64,000 nucleotides of DNA. Origin: JBCBSZ01 sp039185015. GTDB taxonomy: Bacteria; Actinomycetota; Acidimicrobiia; Acidimicrobiales; Poriferisodalaceae. Positions 15,942 to 25,179 of the stretch are shown in pieces. The notes beneath the pieces are model-generated. The model was not told where the DNA came from, searched no databases, and was given only the letters and a program-made list of their open reading frames with translations. The position numbers and the translations under genes were made by a program. Where the stretch lies: the NCBI GenBank assembly GCA_039185015.1, contig JBCDAU010000019.1, positions 1 to 64,000 of the forward strand. The letters run 5' to 3'. The stretch's first letter is position 1. Every line of letters starts with the position of its first letter.

Positions 15942-16958
15942 ATGACGACCACCGCCTACACCGACGGTGCCTGCCTGGGGAACCCGGGACCCGGCGGTTG
16001 GGCCTGGGTCGTCCCCGACGGGCCCTACGCCTCCGGCGCCGAGGCCCGCACGACCAACCAGCGCATGGAGGTCACGGCGGCGTTCGAGGCGGCCAAGGCG
16101 ATCGACGGTCCGCTCCTCGTCGTGAGCGACTCGACCTACGTCGTGAACTGCTTCAAGCAGCGATGGTGGGAGGGGTGGCTCAAGCGAGGCTGGAAGAACT
16201 CCAAGAAGGAGCCGGTCGCCAACCGCGACCTCTGGGAGCCGTTCATCGAGCTCTACCGGGAGCGGGGTGACCTCGACTTCCAGTGGGTGAAGGGCCACTC
16301 GGGTGACCGCTGGAACGATGCCGCCGACCGGCTCGCGACCGGTGCCGCCGCAGCGCAGGCCGGACAGGCGGGGGAGCGGTTCGGCGAGGCCGTCGTGGCC
16401 GACCTGCCCGAGGACGCTCCGGCCCGTCGCCAGGCCGGGACCGGCAAGCCGGAGGGGCGCGGGGTGCTGGTCACCGGCCTCAAGGCCAAGGACCTCGGCT
16501 CGGGCTACGACGACGAGGCGACCCACCGACGGGTCCGCGACCGGCTGGTCGACATCCTCCGCGCCAAGCGGGAGCTGCACGACGACCTGGTCGTGCTCAC
16601 CGGCCTCGCTCTCGGCACCGAGCAGCTCGCGGCCGAGGCAGCGGTGCGTGCGGGCGTCCCGCACGTAGCCGTGCTCGCCTTCCCCGACGCCGAGGCCATG
16701 TGGCCCCAGGAGTCCCAGGCCCGGTTCCGGCGACTCGTGGACGGGGCCGTCGAGGTGCGGACGCTCCGCTCGGAGGCCCCGTCGTCGCGCCAGGATGCGG
16801 GCAAGGCCATCGGCACCCGCGACGCGACCATCACCCGGTGGGCCGACGAAGCCATCGTCGTCAGCGACGGATCGGCCGACGTCGAGCGCTCGGCCAAGCG
16901 CATCGAGGCGGCCGTCGGCGAGGACGAGGTCTGGCGGATCGATCCGTCCGAGTTGTGA
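15942..16958 (+). CDS. RNase HI fused to a SLOG/YpsA-like Rossmann domain
   Basis: 338 aa. Residues 1-140 are RNase HI with all four acidic catalytic positions: D8 (YTDGAC), E43 (NQRMEVTAA), D63 (VVSDSTYV), D129 (NDAADRLA), plus H119 (VKGHSG). RNase HI degrades RNA in RNA:DNA hybrids. After a ~40-residue linker, residues ~173-338 form a separate domain with GVLVTGLKAKDLGSG, then VVLTGLALGTEQLAAEAAV near 216-234, then VAVLAFPD. This resembles SLOG-superfamily (YpsA/DprA-like) nucleotide-binding proteins. Continuous reading frame, no stop between domains. Start by the TAGGGT box. Confidence 0.85.
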   Translation: MTTTAYTDGACLGNPGPGGWAWVVPDGPYASGAEARTTNQRMEVTAAFEAAKAIDGPLLVVSDSTYVVNCFKQRWWEGWLKRGWKNSKKEPVANRDLWEPFIELYRERGDLDFQWVKGHSGDRWNDAADRLATGAAAAQAGQAGERFGEAVVADLPEDAPARRQAGTGKPEGRGVLVTGLKAKDLGSGYDDEATHRRVRDRLVDILRAKRELHDDLVVLTGLALGTEQLAAEAAVRAGVPHVAVLAFPDAEAMWPQESQARFRRLVDGAVEVRTLRSEAPSSRQDAGKAIGTRDATITRWADEAIVVSDGSADVERSAKRIEAAVGEDEVWRIDPSEL

Positions 16959-17009
16959 ACACCGGTCGACGCCGACGCACATCGCCGGTCAGGAACTCGG
17001 GAACGTTGG

Positions 17010-17015
17010 TACCCT
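17010..17015 (+). promoter_or_regulatory. -10 box TACCCT ahead of the first glycan operon
   Basis: TACCCT lies 61 nt before GTG 17077. An in-frame ATT (17023) is exactly 7 nt away and would fit a leaderless start with a rare codon, but GTG 17077 with GGGAG 9 nt upstream is more conventional. Confidence 0.35.
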
Positions 17016-17076
17016 CGCGCTGATTGCGGCGCTTCGGCCACCGAGCGCTGGTCCGTTGCCTCGGGAGCTGAAGGTC

Positions 17077-18930
17077 GTGACGATCACGGACGTGGACGAC
17101 GACGACGTCGTCGATGACGCGCGTGCCGATGGCGAGCTCGTCGTCGACGCGGCGCCGGGTGCTGAGCACGGCGTCCGTCGGTTCCGTCAGGTCTGCGCTG
17201 CCGTGGTCGGCGTGCAGTCGCTCGTCCTCGTGTGGATGATCCGCGACGGCCGGCTGGGCGTCAGCTACCAGGGCGACGAGGGTGTGCGGGTCTTCGACGC
17301 GTACCAGAACGCGTTCCAGCACCCCAACAGCCTCCACGGCGGCGTGCTGGAGGGCGCTCGGGCCACCGTCTTCGGGATCCATCCGCCAGGCGACAACCTC
17401 GCACGGTCGGCCGTGGCGTGGGTCCTGGATCTGTTCGGCTGGAGCGTGGGCCCCGTGTCCACGATGTTCATGCTCAGCATCGCGGCGGTGGGCGTCGCGC
17501 ATCTCCTCGCTGCCGAGATCGCTCGTCGAGCCGCCGGGCTCGCCGCGGGGTACCTGACGCTCTTCCTCCTGCTCGGCAGCTACGTGTTCAGCGACATCAA
17601 GGTCTCGTCGATGGGTGAGGCCGTCGCTGCACCCCTGCTGATGACCAGCCTGCTCCTCCTCGTGCAGGGCCTCCAGCTCGGCTCACCGAGCCATCGACAG
17701 CTCGTCGTCGCCGGACTCGTCTTCTCGTGCTCGACGTTCGTCCGCCCCGAGGTGTCCCTGCTCCTGCCGGGCGTCTGCCTCGCGTTGTGGATGTTCATCG
17801 GCTTCCGGAGCGCCACGATCTTCGGGCTCTTCGCCGGGTCCTTCGAGTTCGCGAAGCTGGCGAACTCGGTCGTGTTCGCATCGGATGACCAGCTGTCGCT
17901 CCTGAACGTCGGGGCTCGCTACCACAACGACCGCCGCACGCTCACCGAGGTCTGGCGCAGCGACTTCGGCCAGCAGCTCATCCGCGAGCCGGGCCCGGTG
18001 ATCTTCGCGGTCGGCGTCGTCGCGTCGCTCGTGTTCGTGCTGATGGTGCGCGAACGTCGTTCGCTGGCGTGGAAGACGCATCTGCTCGTCGCCGGTGCCG
18101 TCACCTCGTACCTCGCGATCAACCTCGGATCGCAGCTCCTGGGTCTCTCGCCGCACGCCTCGTACCGGATCGTGACGGTGATCGGACCCCTGCTCGTCGT
18201 GATGTTCTCGATCGCGTTCGTCGGGATCGGGAGCTGGTCGAGGCCGCATCTCGAAGCCCGACTCGGGCGCACGTCGGTGACGTACGCGCTCGTCGCCCTC
18301 GTCGTCGTGCTGTGCGCCTGGGGTGCCTCCACGTTCACCACCCAACGAGTCGACGAGCTCGCCGCCCGGGTCCCCGAAGGGGTGCGCGCCTCGGCGGACG
18401 AGCTGATCGCCAGGTCGGCACCCGATGACGCGACGTTCATCGACCCGATGCGCTACTGGGACAACGCCATGCTCGGCTACTTCGCCGATCGCGACGCTGC
18501 GGTGTGCAACTACGCCCGGTGCTCGGTGAGCGATCCGCTCGCCGAGTCCCTGTGGGCCGAGGCCAGGGTGGACGAACCGGTCGCCGGCACCCGCTCGGTC
18601 GCCGAGTTCAACACGCTCCGTTCCCACGCCTTCATCGCGAACGAGCGCCCGTCGCACCTGGTGGTCGCGGGGGGCGAGCTCCGCGAGGACTGGGAGGCGA
18701 CGGCGGGCAGGATCTGGGGCGACGACGGGGAGCTCTGGAGCTCGCACGTCTACCCGTACCTGCTCGGGACCGTCGATGCCGAGGATCCGAGCGAGGTGTT
18801 CCTGCAGCTCGGGACCATCAGCGGCGTCCAGTACTTCGAGGACTGGGTGCTGCTGGTGCCCCGGTCGGTGAACGACGTCGGCGTCATCTACGAGGTGGTG
18901 TACGACCGGCGGCCGGACTCCGTCGAGTGA
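17077..18930 (+). CDS. Polytopic membrane protein, possible GT-C-type glycosyltransferase
   Basis: About 617 aa. An acidic cytoplasmic N-terminus (DVDDDDVVDDARAD), a first TM near residues 45-62, then a loop with YQGDEGVRVFDAY; an acidic pair in the first external loop is typical of GT-C enzymes. There are some ten further hydrophobic segments up to ~430, and a C-terminal soluble ~190 residues. Polyprenyl-phosphate sugar transferases have this layout, but no diagnostic motif confirms it. First of four tightly packed genes (gaps 4, -4, -4 nt), so it probably acts with the epimerase, methyltransferase and GtrB-like enzyme that follow. Confidence 0.65.
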   Translation: MTITDVDDDDVVDDARADGELVVDAAPGAEHGVRRFRQVCAAVVGVQSLVLVWMIRDGRLGVSYQGDEGVRVFDAYQNAFQHPNSLHGGVLEGARATVFGIHPPGDNLARSAVAWVLDLFGWSVGPVSTMFMLSIAAVGVAHLLAAEIARRAAGLAAGYLTLFLLLGSYVFSDIKVSSMGEAVAAPLLMTSLLLLVQGLQLGSPSHRQLVVAGLVFSCSTFVRPEVSLLLPGVCLALWMFIGFRSATIFGLFAGSFEFAKLANSVVFASDDQLSLLNVGARYHNDRRTLTEVWRSDFGQQLIREPGPVIFAVGVVASLVFVLMVRERRSLAWKTHLLVAGAVTSYLAINLGSQLLGLSPHASYRIVTVIGPLLVVMFSIAFVGIGSWSRPHLEARLGRTSVTYALVALVVVLCAWGASTFTTQRVDELAARVPEGVRASADELIARSAPDDATFIDPMRYWDNAMLGYFADRDAAVCNYARCSVSDPLAESLWAEARVDEPVAGTRSVAEFNTLRSHAFIANERPSHLVVAGGELREDWEATAGRIWGDDGELWSSHVYPYLLGTVDAEDPSEVFLQLGTISGVQYFEDWVLLVPRSVNDVGVIYEVVYDRRPDSVE

Positions 18931-18934
18931 CCGG

Positions 18935-19867
18935 GTGACCACCTCCTTCGTCCTGGGCTCGGGCGGTCTGCTCGGCTCCGAGGTCCAGCGCCTCTGCGAC
19001 CGCACCTTCCGCTCACATCTCTCGTTCTCCGCGCCGGTGCCGTGGGACGAACCCGACGCCGTCGCACGCGCCGTGCGTGGGGTCGTCGACAGCGTCGGAT
19101 CCGACGACCGGACGCTGGTGGCGTTCTGGTGTGCGGGCGTGGGCCACGTCGGGTCGTCCGACGACGAGCTCGCCGCGACCACCGACGTGCTGGTGGCCAG
19201 CCTCGACGAGCTGACCCGCGGGGTCGAGCGAGGGCTCTCCGTCCACCTCTCCTACGCCAGCTCGGCAGGAGCCGTGTGGGCCGGCTCCTCCGAGCTCCCG
19301 ATCACCGAGTCGACGCCGACGGCGCCGATCCATCCGTACGGCCGGGCGAAGCTCCTCGAGGAGGACCTCGTGACCGCCTGGGGCACGGCGCACGCCCAGA
19401 ACATCACCATCGCCCGGATCTCGAACCTGTTCGGGGAGAACCAGGACCCGGCGAAGCCCCAGGGCCTCATCACCAAGCTCGTCGCCGGCGCCCTCCGCGG
19501 TGAGCCGACCCCCATCTTCGTGCCGCTCGACACCGGACGCGACTTCCTCCCGGCACGGACGGCAGCGGAGATGCTGGTCGCCGACGCCGCCGAGGTGGCT
19601 GCGGCGACCTCGGGGCCGGAGGTGACCACCAGGATCCTGGCTTCGGGGCAGTCCCACACGATCGCCCAGGTGTGCGGTGTGCTCCAGCGGCTCCGTCGGC
19701 GCCGGGTGCCGCTGGTCCACGTCGTCTCCGACCAGACGTTGCGCCAGCCGGCTCGGCTCGAGTTCCGTACCGATCGCCCGTTCGACGATGTGGCGGTGCC
19801 GTCTCTCGAGGAGTCCCTCCGCATGATGTACGACGACGAGACCCGCCGACTCGCCGCCTCCGCATGA
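18935..19867 (+). CDS. NAD-dependent epimerase/dehydratase family protein (extended SDR)
   Basis: 310 aa. Rossmann glycine motif FVLGSGGLLGSEV at residues 5-17 and the SDR catalytic pair Y-x-x-x-K in HPYGRAKLLEE (near 131-141), with a Ser-rich segment LSYASSAGAVW before it. Family members modify nucleotide sugars (epimerise, dehydrate or reduce). The exact reaction is not readable; RmlD/GalE-like is the closest guess. GTG 18935 starts 4 nt after the membrane protein stop, and its own stop overlaps the next ATG, consistent with one operon. Confidence 0.82.
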   Translation: MTTSFVLGSGGLLGSEVQRLCDRTFRSHLSFSAPVPWDEPDAVARAVRGVVDSVGSDDRTLVAFWCAGVGHVGSSDDELAATTDVLVASLDELTRGVERGLSVHLSYASSAGAVWAGSSELPITESTPTAPIHPYGRAKLLEEDLVTAWGTAHAQNITIARISNLFGENQDPAKPQGLITKLVAGALRGEPTPIFVPLDTGRDFLPARTAAEMLVADAAEVAAATSGPEVTTRILASGQSHTIAQVCGVLQRLRRRRVPLVHVVSDQTLRQPARLEFRTDRPFDDVAVPSLEESLRMMYDDETRRLAASA

Positions 19868-20739
19868 TGCGGCGTACCGACACCCACGATGCCCTCCCGA
19901 CATGGCTGGCGGACTGGGACCCGCCCGGGACCTTCGACGTCGACGCCGGCGTGTTCGTCGGTGCGGACGACGTGCGCGCCTCGTTCCCGAGTGAGGGCAT
20001 CGGCGTGTTCGCCGACGTCGACGAGCGAAGCTTCTGGTTCGAGCACCGATCTCTTGTCATCGTCGATCTCGTCAGCCGGTTCGCGGGCCCGTCGAGCACG
20101 ATGCTCGAGGTCGGCAGTGGATCTGGTGCCGTCGCGGCTCGCCTGGCCGCGGAGGGCCACGACGTGATGGCCGTCGAGCCGGGCGCCGGCGGCGCTGCCC
20201 TCGCTCGGCGGCGCGGTGTCCCGGTGGCGTTCCAGGGCACCCTGCACGATGCCGCCCTCCCCGCCGACCTGTTCGATGTCGTGGGCCTCTTCGACGTGAT
20301 CGAGCACCTCGACGAGTGGAGGTCGGTGCTCGCCGAGGCCGGCCGCGTGCTCCGGCCCGACGGGCACGTCCTGGTGACCGTCCCCGCCCACCAGTGGCTG
20401 TGGAGCGAGCACGATGAGTGGAACGAGCACCGGCGGCGATACTCCCGCTCGATGCTGCGGGGCCACTTCCGGGAGGCCGGTCTCGAGGTCGTCCGCACCG
20501 CACCGCTCTTCGCTCCGCTCCTCCCGCCCGCGATGATGCGCCGCCTGTTCTCTGGTCGGGGTCGCGGCGACGCGGGTGCGCACGAGGCTCGGCTCCGCTC
20601 GCAGCTCGAACCCCATCCGGTCGTCAACCGGGTGCTCTCCGGCGTGCTCGGCATCGAGCGGACGGCCATGCGGTGGGTGCCGATGCCCTTCGGGACGTCG
20701 CGCTACGCGGTCGCCCGACGTGCGAAGGTCAGAGGATGA
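19864..20739 (+). CDS. Class I SAM-dependent methyltransferase (UbiE/COQ5-like)
   Basis: 291 aa. SAM-binding motif I MLEVGSGSGAVAARLAAEG (near 80-98), motif II VMAVEPG, and FDVVGLFDVIEHLDEWRSVLAEAGRVLRPDGHVLVTVP, which is the standard methyltransferase core. The C-terminal region (SEHDEWNEHRRRYS...LRGHFREAGLEVV) matches the group often found in glycan clusters. Likely methylates a sugar or a lipid-linked intermediate. ATG 19864 overlaps the preceding stop; an ATG at 19867 also fits. Confidence 0.88.
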   Translation: MMRRTDTHDALPTWLADWDPPGTFDVDAGVFVGADDVRASFPSEGIGVFADVDERSFWFEHRSLVIVDLVSRFAGPSSTMLEVGSGSGAVAARLAAEGHDVMAVEPGAGGAALARRRGVPVAFQGTLHDAALPADLFDVVGLFDVIEHLDEWRSVLAEAGRVLRPDGHVLVTVPAHQWLWSEHDEWNEHRRRYSRSMLRGHFREAGLEVVRTAPLFAPLLPPAMMRRLFSGRGRGDAGAHEARLRSQLEPHPVVNRVLSGVLGIERTAMRWVPMPFGTSRYAVARRAKVRG

Positions 20740-21782
20740 GCGAATCCGTCTCGGTCGTGGTGCCCGTCTATCAGGGGGAGCACGTGCTCGACGAGCTCGT
20801 CGCCGAGCTCGCGCTGCTGGTCGACACCGAGCCGGGCCGGGAGTGGCGTGTCGTGGAGGTCGTCCTGGTCTGGGATGGCGCCATCGACGACTCCGACCTC
20901 GTGATGCGTCGGCTCGAGCGGCAGCATCCCTGGATCCGCATCGTGTGGTTGTCGAGGAACTACGGGCAGCACGCAGCGACGATCGCCGGCATCGCGAGCA
21001 CCACGTCCGAGTGGGTCGTCACGATGGACGAGGACGGCCTGCACGATCCCGCATCGATCGCCCAGCTCTTCCGCGCCGCATCGCAGACCGGTTCCGGCCT
21101 GGTCTACGGGGTCGCGGCGACCGGTGTGCCGCACGGCTGGTATCGCAACCTGACCAGCCGGCTGGCCAAGCTGTTCGTCCGCTACGCATCGGGGCTCGAG
21201 CACGCCTCGAGCATCACGAGCTTCCGGCTCCTGGACGGACCGTCATCACGGTCGCTCGTCGCGTACGCCGGTCACGACGTCTACCTCGACGTGGCGCTGA
21301 GCTGGGCACTCGACGATGCCGCGACCGTGCCGGTGACCTACCGAGCCGAGCGGCGGCCTGCGGCGTCCGGCTACCGGGTCCGCTCGCTGCTCAGCCATTT
21401 CCGTCGGCTCGTCGTCACGTCGGGTACCAAACCGCTCCGGTTCATCTCGGCCATCGGCCTCGTCATGACCGTGTTGGCGTTCATCGCGCTGCTCGGTGTC
21501 ATCGCGGTCAGCATCTTCGGTGAGGAGGAGCCCCGGGGGTGGGCATCGGCGATGGCGACCAGCCTGCTCTTGGGCGGCCTGATCCTCGTCGCACTCGGGG
21601 TGATCTCCGAGTACCTGTCCGTCGCGATCGGCATGGCATCAGGTCGGCCGCTCTACATGTTGCGACATCGACCGCCACGGCGGGCCGGTCCTCCGATCAC
21701 ACACCGTGAGCCGGTCGTCGCCGACGTGGACGGCACCCGGAAGGTCGACCTGCGTTCGGTGGAGGACCACCAGCCGCGCTGA
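20736..21782 (+). CDS. GT2 glycosyltransferase, GtrB/ArnC (DPM1-like) type
   Basis: 348 aa. GT-A fold start SVSVVVPVYQGEHVLDELV, the conserved LSRNYGQHAATIAGI near 70-84, and metal motif DED in VTMDEDGLHDP near 98. Two strong C-terminal membrane helices follow (LRFISAIGLVMTVLAFIALLGVIAV and SLLLGGLILVALGVISEYLSVAI). Such enzymes move a sugar from a nucleotide donor onto polyprenyl phosphate on the inner face. Overlaps the methyltransferase stop by 4 nt; last gene of the operon, followed by a strong hairpin. Confidence 0.9.
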   Translation: MSESVSVVVPVYQGEHVLDELVAELALLVDTEPGREWRVVEVVLVWDGAIDDSDLVMRRLERQHPWIRIVWLSRNYGQHAATIAGIASTTSEWVVTMDEDGLHDPASIAQLFRAASQTGSGLVYGVAATGVPHGWYRNLTSRLAKLFVRYASGLEHASSITSFRLLDGPSSRSLVAYAGHDVYLDVALSWALDDAATVPVTYRAERRPAASGYRVRSLLSHFRRLVVTSGTKPLRFISAIGLVMTVLAFIALLGVIAVSIFGEEEPRGWASAMATSLLLGGLILVALGVISEYLSVAIGMASGRPLYMLRHRPPRRAGPPITHREPVVADVDGTRKVDLRSVEDHQPR

Positions 21783-21811
21783 GCGGCGCCGGGCCGTCCA
21801 GCGCGCCGCTC
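21781..21811. terminator. 9-bp hairpin after the first glycan operon
   Basis: GAGCGGCGC (21781-21789) pairs perfectly with GCGCCGCTC (21803-21811) around a 13-nt loop. It starts inside the GT2 stop codon and lies before the end of the convergent MFS gene, so it can serve both. Confidence 0.6.
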
Positions 21812-21833
21812 CGTCGAGCCGCGCTGAGGCTGG

Positions 21834-23060
21834 TCAGTGCCCGGCCGACGGGCTGAGCTGGGGAGGAGCGGTGGCTCGGTCGGCGAGCGGTGACTGCAAC
21901 GCGAGCAGGCCGAGGGCGGCCATCACCGATCCGGCGAGGAACGCTCCGACCGGTCCGCCGGCACCGGCGACGATCCCCAGGACCAGCCCGCCGATCCCGG
22001 TGGAGATGTCGAAGAACATGGTGAAGGTGGCGACCACCTGCGAGCGCTCGTCGTCACCGACGCTGTTCACCGCCGCCGCGAACAGTGCCGGATAGAGCAG
22101 CGACTGGCCGACGGCGTACACGGCAGCTGCGACGTGGAGGCCCCACGGCGTCTGCAAGGTGGCCATGAGCAGCATGCCCGTGGCGATCGTGACCAGCGCG
22201 GTGGTGGAGGTGGTGCGCAGCCCGAGCCGATCGGGAACCTTCGCCCCGAGGAGCCGAACGACCAGCACCGTCGCCGCGTAGACGGTGAAGACGGTGCCCG
22301 CATCCCCCAGGCCGACGTCCTCGGCGTGACCGGGGGCGTACGACGCGAAGGCGGCGTACGGCATGATCCCGAGCATCAGGACGAAGCCGGGCATGAGACC
22401 GGCGGGATGAGCGATCCGCCGGAGGCGGGAGCCCGACCGCGTTCGCAGCGCCGGGCGGTCCGGCACCCCGAGCAGGCGGGGGAGCGGCGCGGCGATCGCC
22501 GCGCCAGCGAAGACGAACCCGGCGGCGATCAGCCACGACGACGTGAAGCCCACCGCGTCGAGAAGTCGCTCGCCGACGATGGGTCCGATGCCCAAGCCGC
22601 CGTACACGGCGACGGAGAAGTAGCTCGCGGCCTCACCCCGCCGATCGGCGCTGGCGAGGTCGTTGATCAGCGTGGCGGCGCCCACGAAGAACATGCCCTG
22701 CCCTGCGCCCATGATCAGCCGGAACGGGACGAGCATCTCCGACGACTGGGCGACGGCGTGGAGCCCGATGCCGACGGAGGTGAGCGACGCGCCGGCGACG
22801 ATGAGGAAGCGGCGCCCGAGGGTGTCGCTGATCCGGGCCGCGTAGGGCCGCACGATGATCGCCGTCAGCGAGATGGAGCCGAAGACGATGCCGATCGTCG
22901 CATCGCCGTCCCCGAACTCCTGCTCGATGAAGCGAGGGAGCAGCGGGATCGTGGCGCCGAAGCCGACGAAGACCGACAGGGCGGCTGCGGTGACGAGCAG
23001 GAAGTGCGGGCTCAGCAATCGGTCGGCGCGCGCCGAGCCGGCGGTACTTGCATCGTGCAC
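21834..23060 (-). CDS. MFS transporter
   Basis: 408 aa, about 12 TM helices. Signature loop between TM2 and TM3: RPYAARISDTLGRRFLIVAGA; an early segment VFVGFGATIPLLPRFIEQEFG is typical of drug or sugar efflux MFS proteins. GTG 23060 is chosen because TACGGT lies exactly 7 nt upstream on this strand, and upstream frame is antisense junk. The polytopic membrane gene ends 52 nt upstream on the same strand. It may export a small product of the island, but this is not shown by sequence. Confidence 0.85.
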   Translation of the reverse strand: MHDASTAGSARADRLLSPHFLLVTAAALSVFVGFGATIPLLPRFIEQEFGDGDATIGIVFGSISLTAIIVRPYAARISDTLGRRFLIVAGASLTSVGIGLHAVAQSSEMLVPFRLIMGAGQGMFFVGAATLINDLASADRRGEAASYFSVAVYGGLGIGPIVGERLLDAVGFTSSWLIAAGFVFAGAAIAAPLPRLLGVPDRPALRTRSGSRLRRIAHPAGLMPGFVLMLGIMPYAAFASYAPGHAEDVGLGDAGTVFTVYAATVLVVRLLGAKVPDRLGLRTTSTTALVTIATGMLLMATLQTPWGLHVAAAVYAVGQSLLYPALFAAAVNSVGDDERSQVVATFTMFFDISTGIGGLVLGIVAGAGGPVGAFLAGSVMAALGLLALQSPLADRATAPPQLSPSAGH

Positions 23061-23067
23061 ATATCGG

Positions 23068-23073
23068 ACCGTA
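23068..23073 (-). promoter_or_regulatory. -10 box TACGGT, leaderless promoter of the MFS gene
   Basis: TACGGT on the minus strand, 7 nt, then GTG 23060. Confidence 0.5.
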
Positions 23074-23112
23074 CCGCGGCGCCACGACGGGATCGCCCTG
23101 TTGTGACCGACG

Positions 23113-25110
23113 TCATGGCCGGGTCCAGTAGACGCAGTGCTCGTCGCGTTCGATCTCGTCGTAGCCCAGGTCGAACAGGAGTCCGAGGAGCGGGTTCTCC
23201 GGGTCGATGTCGGGCCGGGAGCAGACCGTGGCGACATCGAGCTCGACCAGGGCGGTGCGGGCCAGGTCGGTCGCGATCGCATCCAGGGTCCCGGTGGTGA
23301 GCGAGAACGTGAGCGACCGGCGCTCGTCGGCGAGCAGCTCGGGCACGACGATGCGGCCCTTCAGCGAGTCGTCCCGAGGTGCGACCGCCCGGATGTCGAG
23401 CGTGATCGTGCCGAGCGTGCCGGAGACCCCGACCGGCGCTGCGACGAGGCGCCCGGGGTCGGTGAGGTCGATCAGGCGTTCCGCAGCGACGAGATCGTCG
23501 GCGTCGACCTTCCACGCCGGTGGCCACTCGATCGAGGCACCCCGGTTCTCGGACGACGCGATCCAGACGCCGTCGGCCACGAAGGCACCGGCGAGCGCCA
23601 GCGGCACGGCGACGGCGGCGACGCGCGGACGAGGGAGCAGGCGTGGTGCGGCGACCAGGGCGAGACCGATGCCGGCGGCGACCGGGATCGCCCAGACCGA
23701 GCGCCACAGGATCGAGTTGCTGCCGGTCACCTCGTCAACTCGCACCGCGGCGCCCGGGGTGGAGACCGCGAGCGCCACGATGGCCGGCACGATCGCCAAC
23801 GCCGCTGCCGTCAGGCGGTCGCCGACCCACGCCCAGGCGGTCAGCACGGCGAAGCACGCCACGGCGAACCCGACGCCGCGGCCGAGGACGGAGTACCACG
23901 GCTGGGCCGGGTCGGTGTTGGGGAGCAGGACCACCGGTTGCGTGGCGGCCAGCAGTCCTCGTGGGGCGGTCGGCGCGCGTTCGGCGACGACGCCGGCGAC
24001 GCCGGCGACGACCGGGTAGGCGGCAGCGATCACCACGCCGGGGATGCGGCGCCCGAGGTCGGCGACCAGCGCGGCGAGTGCCACCGTCACGACGATGAGG
24101 ACGGGGAGGAAGGTGCCGGTCCTCGACAGCCCGACCGCCGCGATCCCGCACGCCGTCGCGATCGCCAAGGAGGAGCGGTCACCCTCGCGAAGCCACCGGA
24201 GGAGGTGATGCCAGAGGGCCGGGACCACGACCACGAGCAGGATCACCTTGCCCTGCCAGGCGCGAGGGATGCCGTGGTTGCCGATCGATCGCAGCACCTC
24301 GCCGTCGAGGAGGAGCCAGGCCGACGCCGCGGTCGTGACCAGGACCGGGGCCGGCGCCCTGGCCGTGACGAGGAGGCGGTGCATCGCCAGCACGGCGAGT
24401 GCCATCACGAGCGGAGCGACCCAGAGGTGAGCGACCGTGGTCGCCGACACCGGCACGACGACGGCGATGACGCCGATCAGCGGCTCGATCGAGGTCGCCG
24501 GCGTCTCGGGGCGATCGGAGGCGAACACCTCGTCGGCGATGACCGTGTCGCGCGTCGGGAAGGGCCCAGCGTGCTGTTCGACGTACAGCGAGCGGTTGAT
24601 GAGCTCGACGTCGTCGAGGTCCTGGCGCACCACCCCGAGCGCGGCCAGGGCGGCCAATCCGGCGACCAACCAGATCGTCCAGCGGGGGAGGTCCCGGACG
24701 TCGGGCCGGAGCGAGGATCCTCCCGAGCGGATCAACCAGACCGCGGCGACGGCGAGCGCGAGCATGGCGAGCCACACCGCAGCGAAACCGCCGCCCGACG
24801 GGCGCACCACCGTGGTCGCGGCGGCGACGAGCCCGGCGACTCCGACGTAGACGAGATGGGCCCGGTCCGGCCGATCGGCGGCGGCAGCGGGCTCGTCGCC
24901 CGTGGGGTCGATCGGCCGTTCCTGGCCGAGGGCGACGGCGAGAGCGAGGGGACCGCACACCAGGCCCGCGACGACCATCGTCGGCGTGCGGGTCCACCCG
25001 AGCACCAGCGCGAGGTGGAACACGACCGTCCACCCGGCGAGCCCGACGATGACCGCATCGACGAGTCGGCCACCAGGGGCGGCTCCGGACAGGCGGCCCG
25101 TCGAGGTCAT
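23113..25110 (-). CDS. Large polytopic membrane protein of unknown function
   Basis: 665 aa with some 13-14 hydrophobic helices over residues 15-500 and a C-terminal soluble tail (~520-665) ending GYDEIERDEHCVYWTRP. One external loop has HGIPRAWQGKVILL, another SNSILWRSVWAIP; these recur in actinobacterial membrane proteins next to glycan genes, possibly the DUF6077 group (tentative). It could be a GT-C-type transferase or a flippase-like component. ATG 25110 is supported by TAGCGT 10 nt upstream. It is divergent from the sugar transferase gene, sharing a 69-bp gap. Confidence 0.72.
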   Translation of the reverse strand: MTSTGRLSGAAPGGRLVDAVIVGLAGWTVVFHLALVLGWTRTPTMVVAGLVCGPLALAVALGQERPIDPTGDEPAAAADRPDRAHLVYVGVAGLVAAATTVVRPSGGGFAAVWLAMLALAVAAVWLIRSGGSSLRPDVRDLPRWTIWLVAGLAALAALGVVRQDLDDVELINRSLYVEQHAGPFPTRDTVIADEVFASDRPETPATSIEPLIGVIAVVVPVSATTVAHLWVAPLVMALAVLAMHRLLVTARAPAPVLVTTAASAWLLLDGEVLRSIGNHGIPRAWQGKVILLVVVVPALWHHLLRWLREGDRSSLAIATACGIAAVGLSRTGTFLPVLIVVTVALAALVADLGRRIPGVVIAAAYPVVAGVAGVVAERAPTAPRGLLAATQPVVLLPNTDPAQPWYSVLGRGVGFAVACFAVLTAWAWVGDRLTAAALAIVPAIVALAVSTPGAAVRVDEVTGSNSILWRSVWAIPVAAGIGLALVAAPRLLPRPRVAAVAVPLALAGAFVADGVWIASSENRGASIEWPPAWKVDADDLVAAERLIDLTDPGRLVAAPVGVSGTLGTITLDIRAVAPRDDSLKGRIVVPELLADERRSLTFSLTTGTLDAIATDLARTALVELDVATVCSRPDIDPENPLLGLLFDLGYDEIERDEHCVYWTRP

Positions 25111-25120
25111 CGGGACTCGG

Positions 25121-25126
25121 ACGCTA
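25121..25126 (-). promoter_or_regulatory. -10 box TAGCGT
   Basis: Minus-strand TAGCGT, 10 nt before ATG 25110. Confidence 0.4.
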
Positions 25127-25163
25127 CCAGTGAGGGCTCCGGGACCGCGGCTGGGGGTGCCGG

Positions 25164-25169
25164 TACGAT
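25164..25169 (+). promoter_or_regulatory. -10 box TACGAT
   Basis: TACGAT overlaps an in-frame ATG at 25168 and precedes ATG 25180 by 10 nt, favouring 25180 as the start. Confidence 0.45.
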
Positions 25170-25179
25170 GAGTGCCGCC

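Noticed and set aside
23137..25167. Upstream extension of the sugar transferase frame
   Set aside because: It would be antisense to the membrane protein throughout and is Arg/Gly/Asp-rich without hydrophobic segments; the real start is set by TACGAT/ATG 25180.
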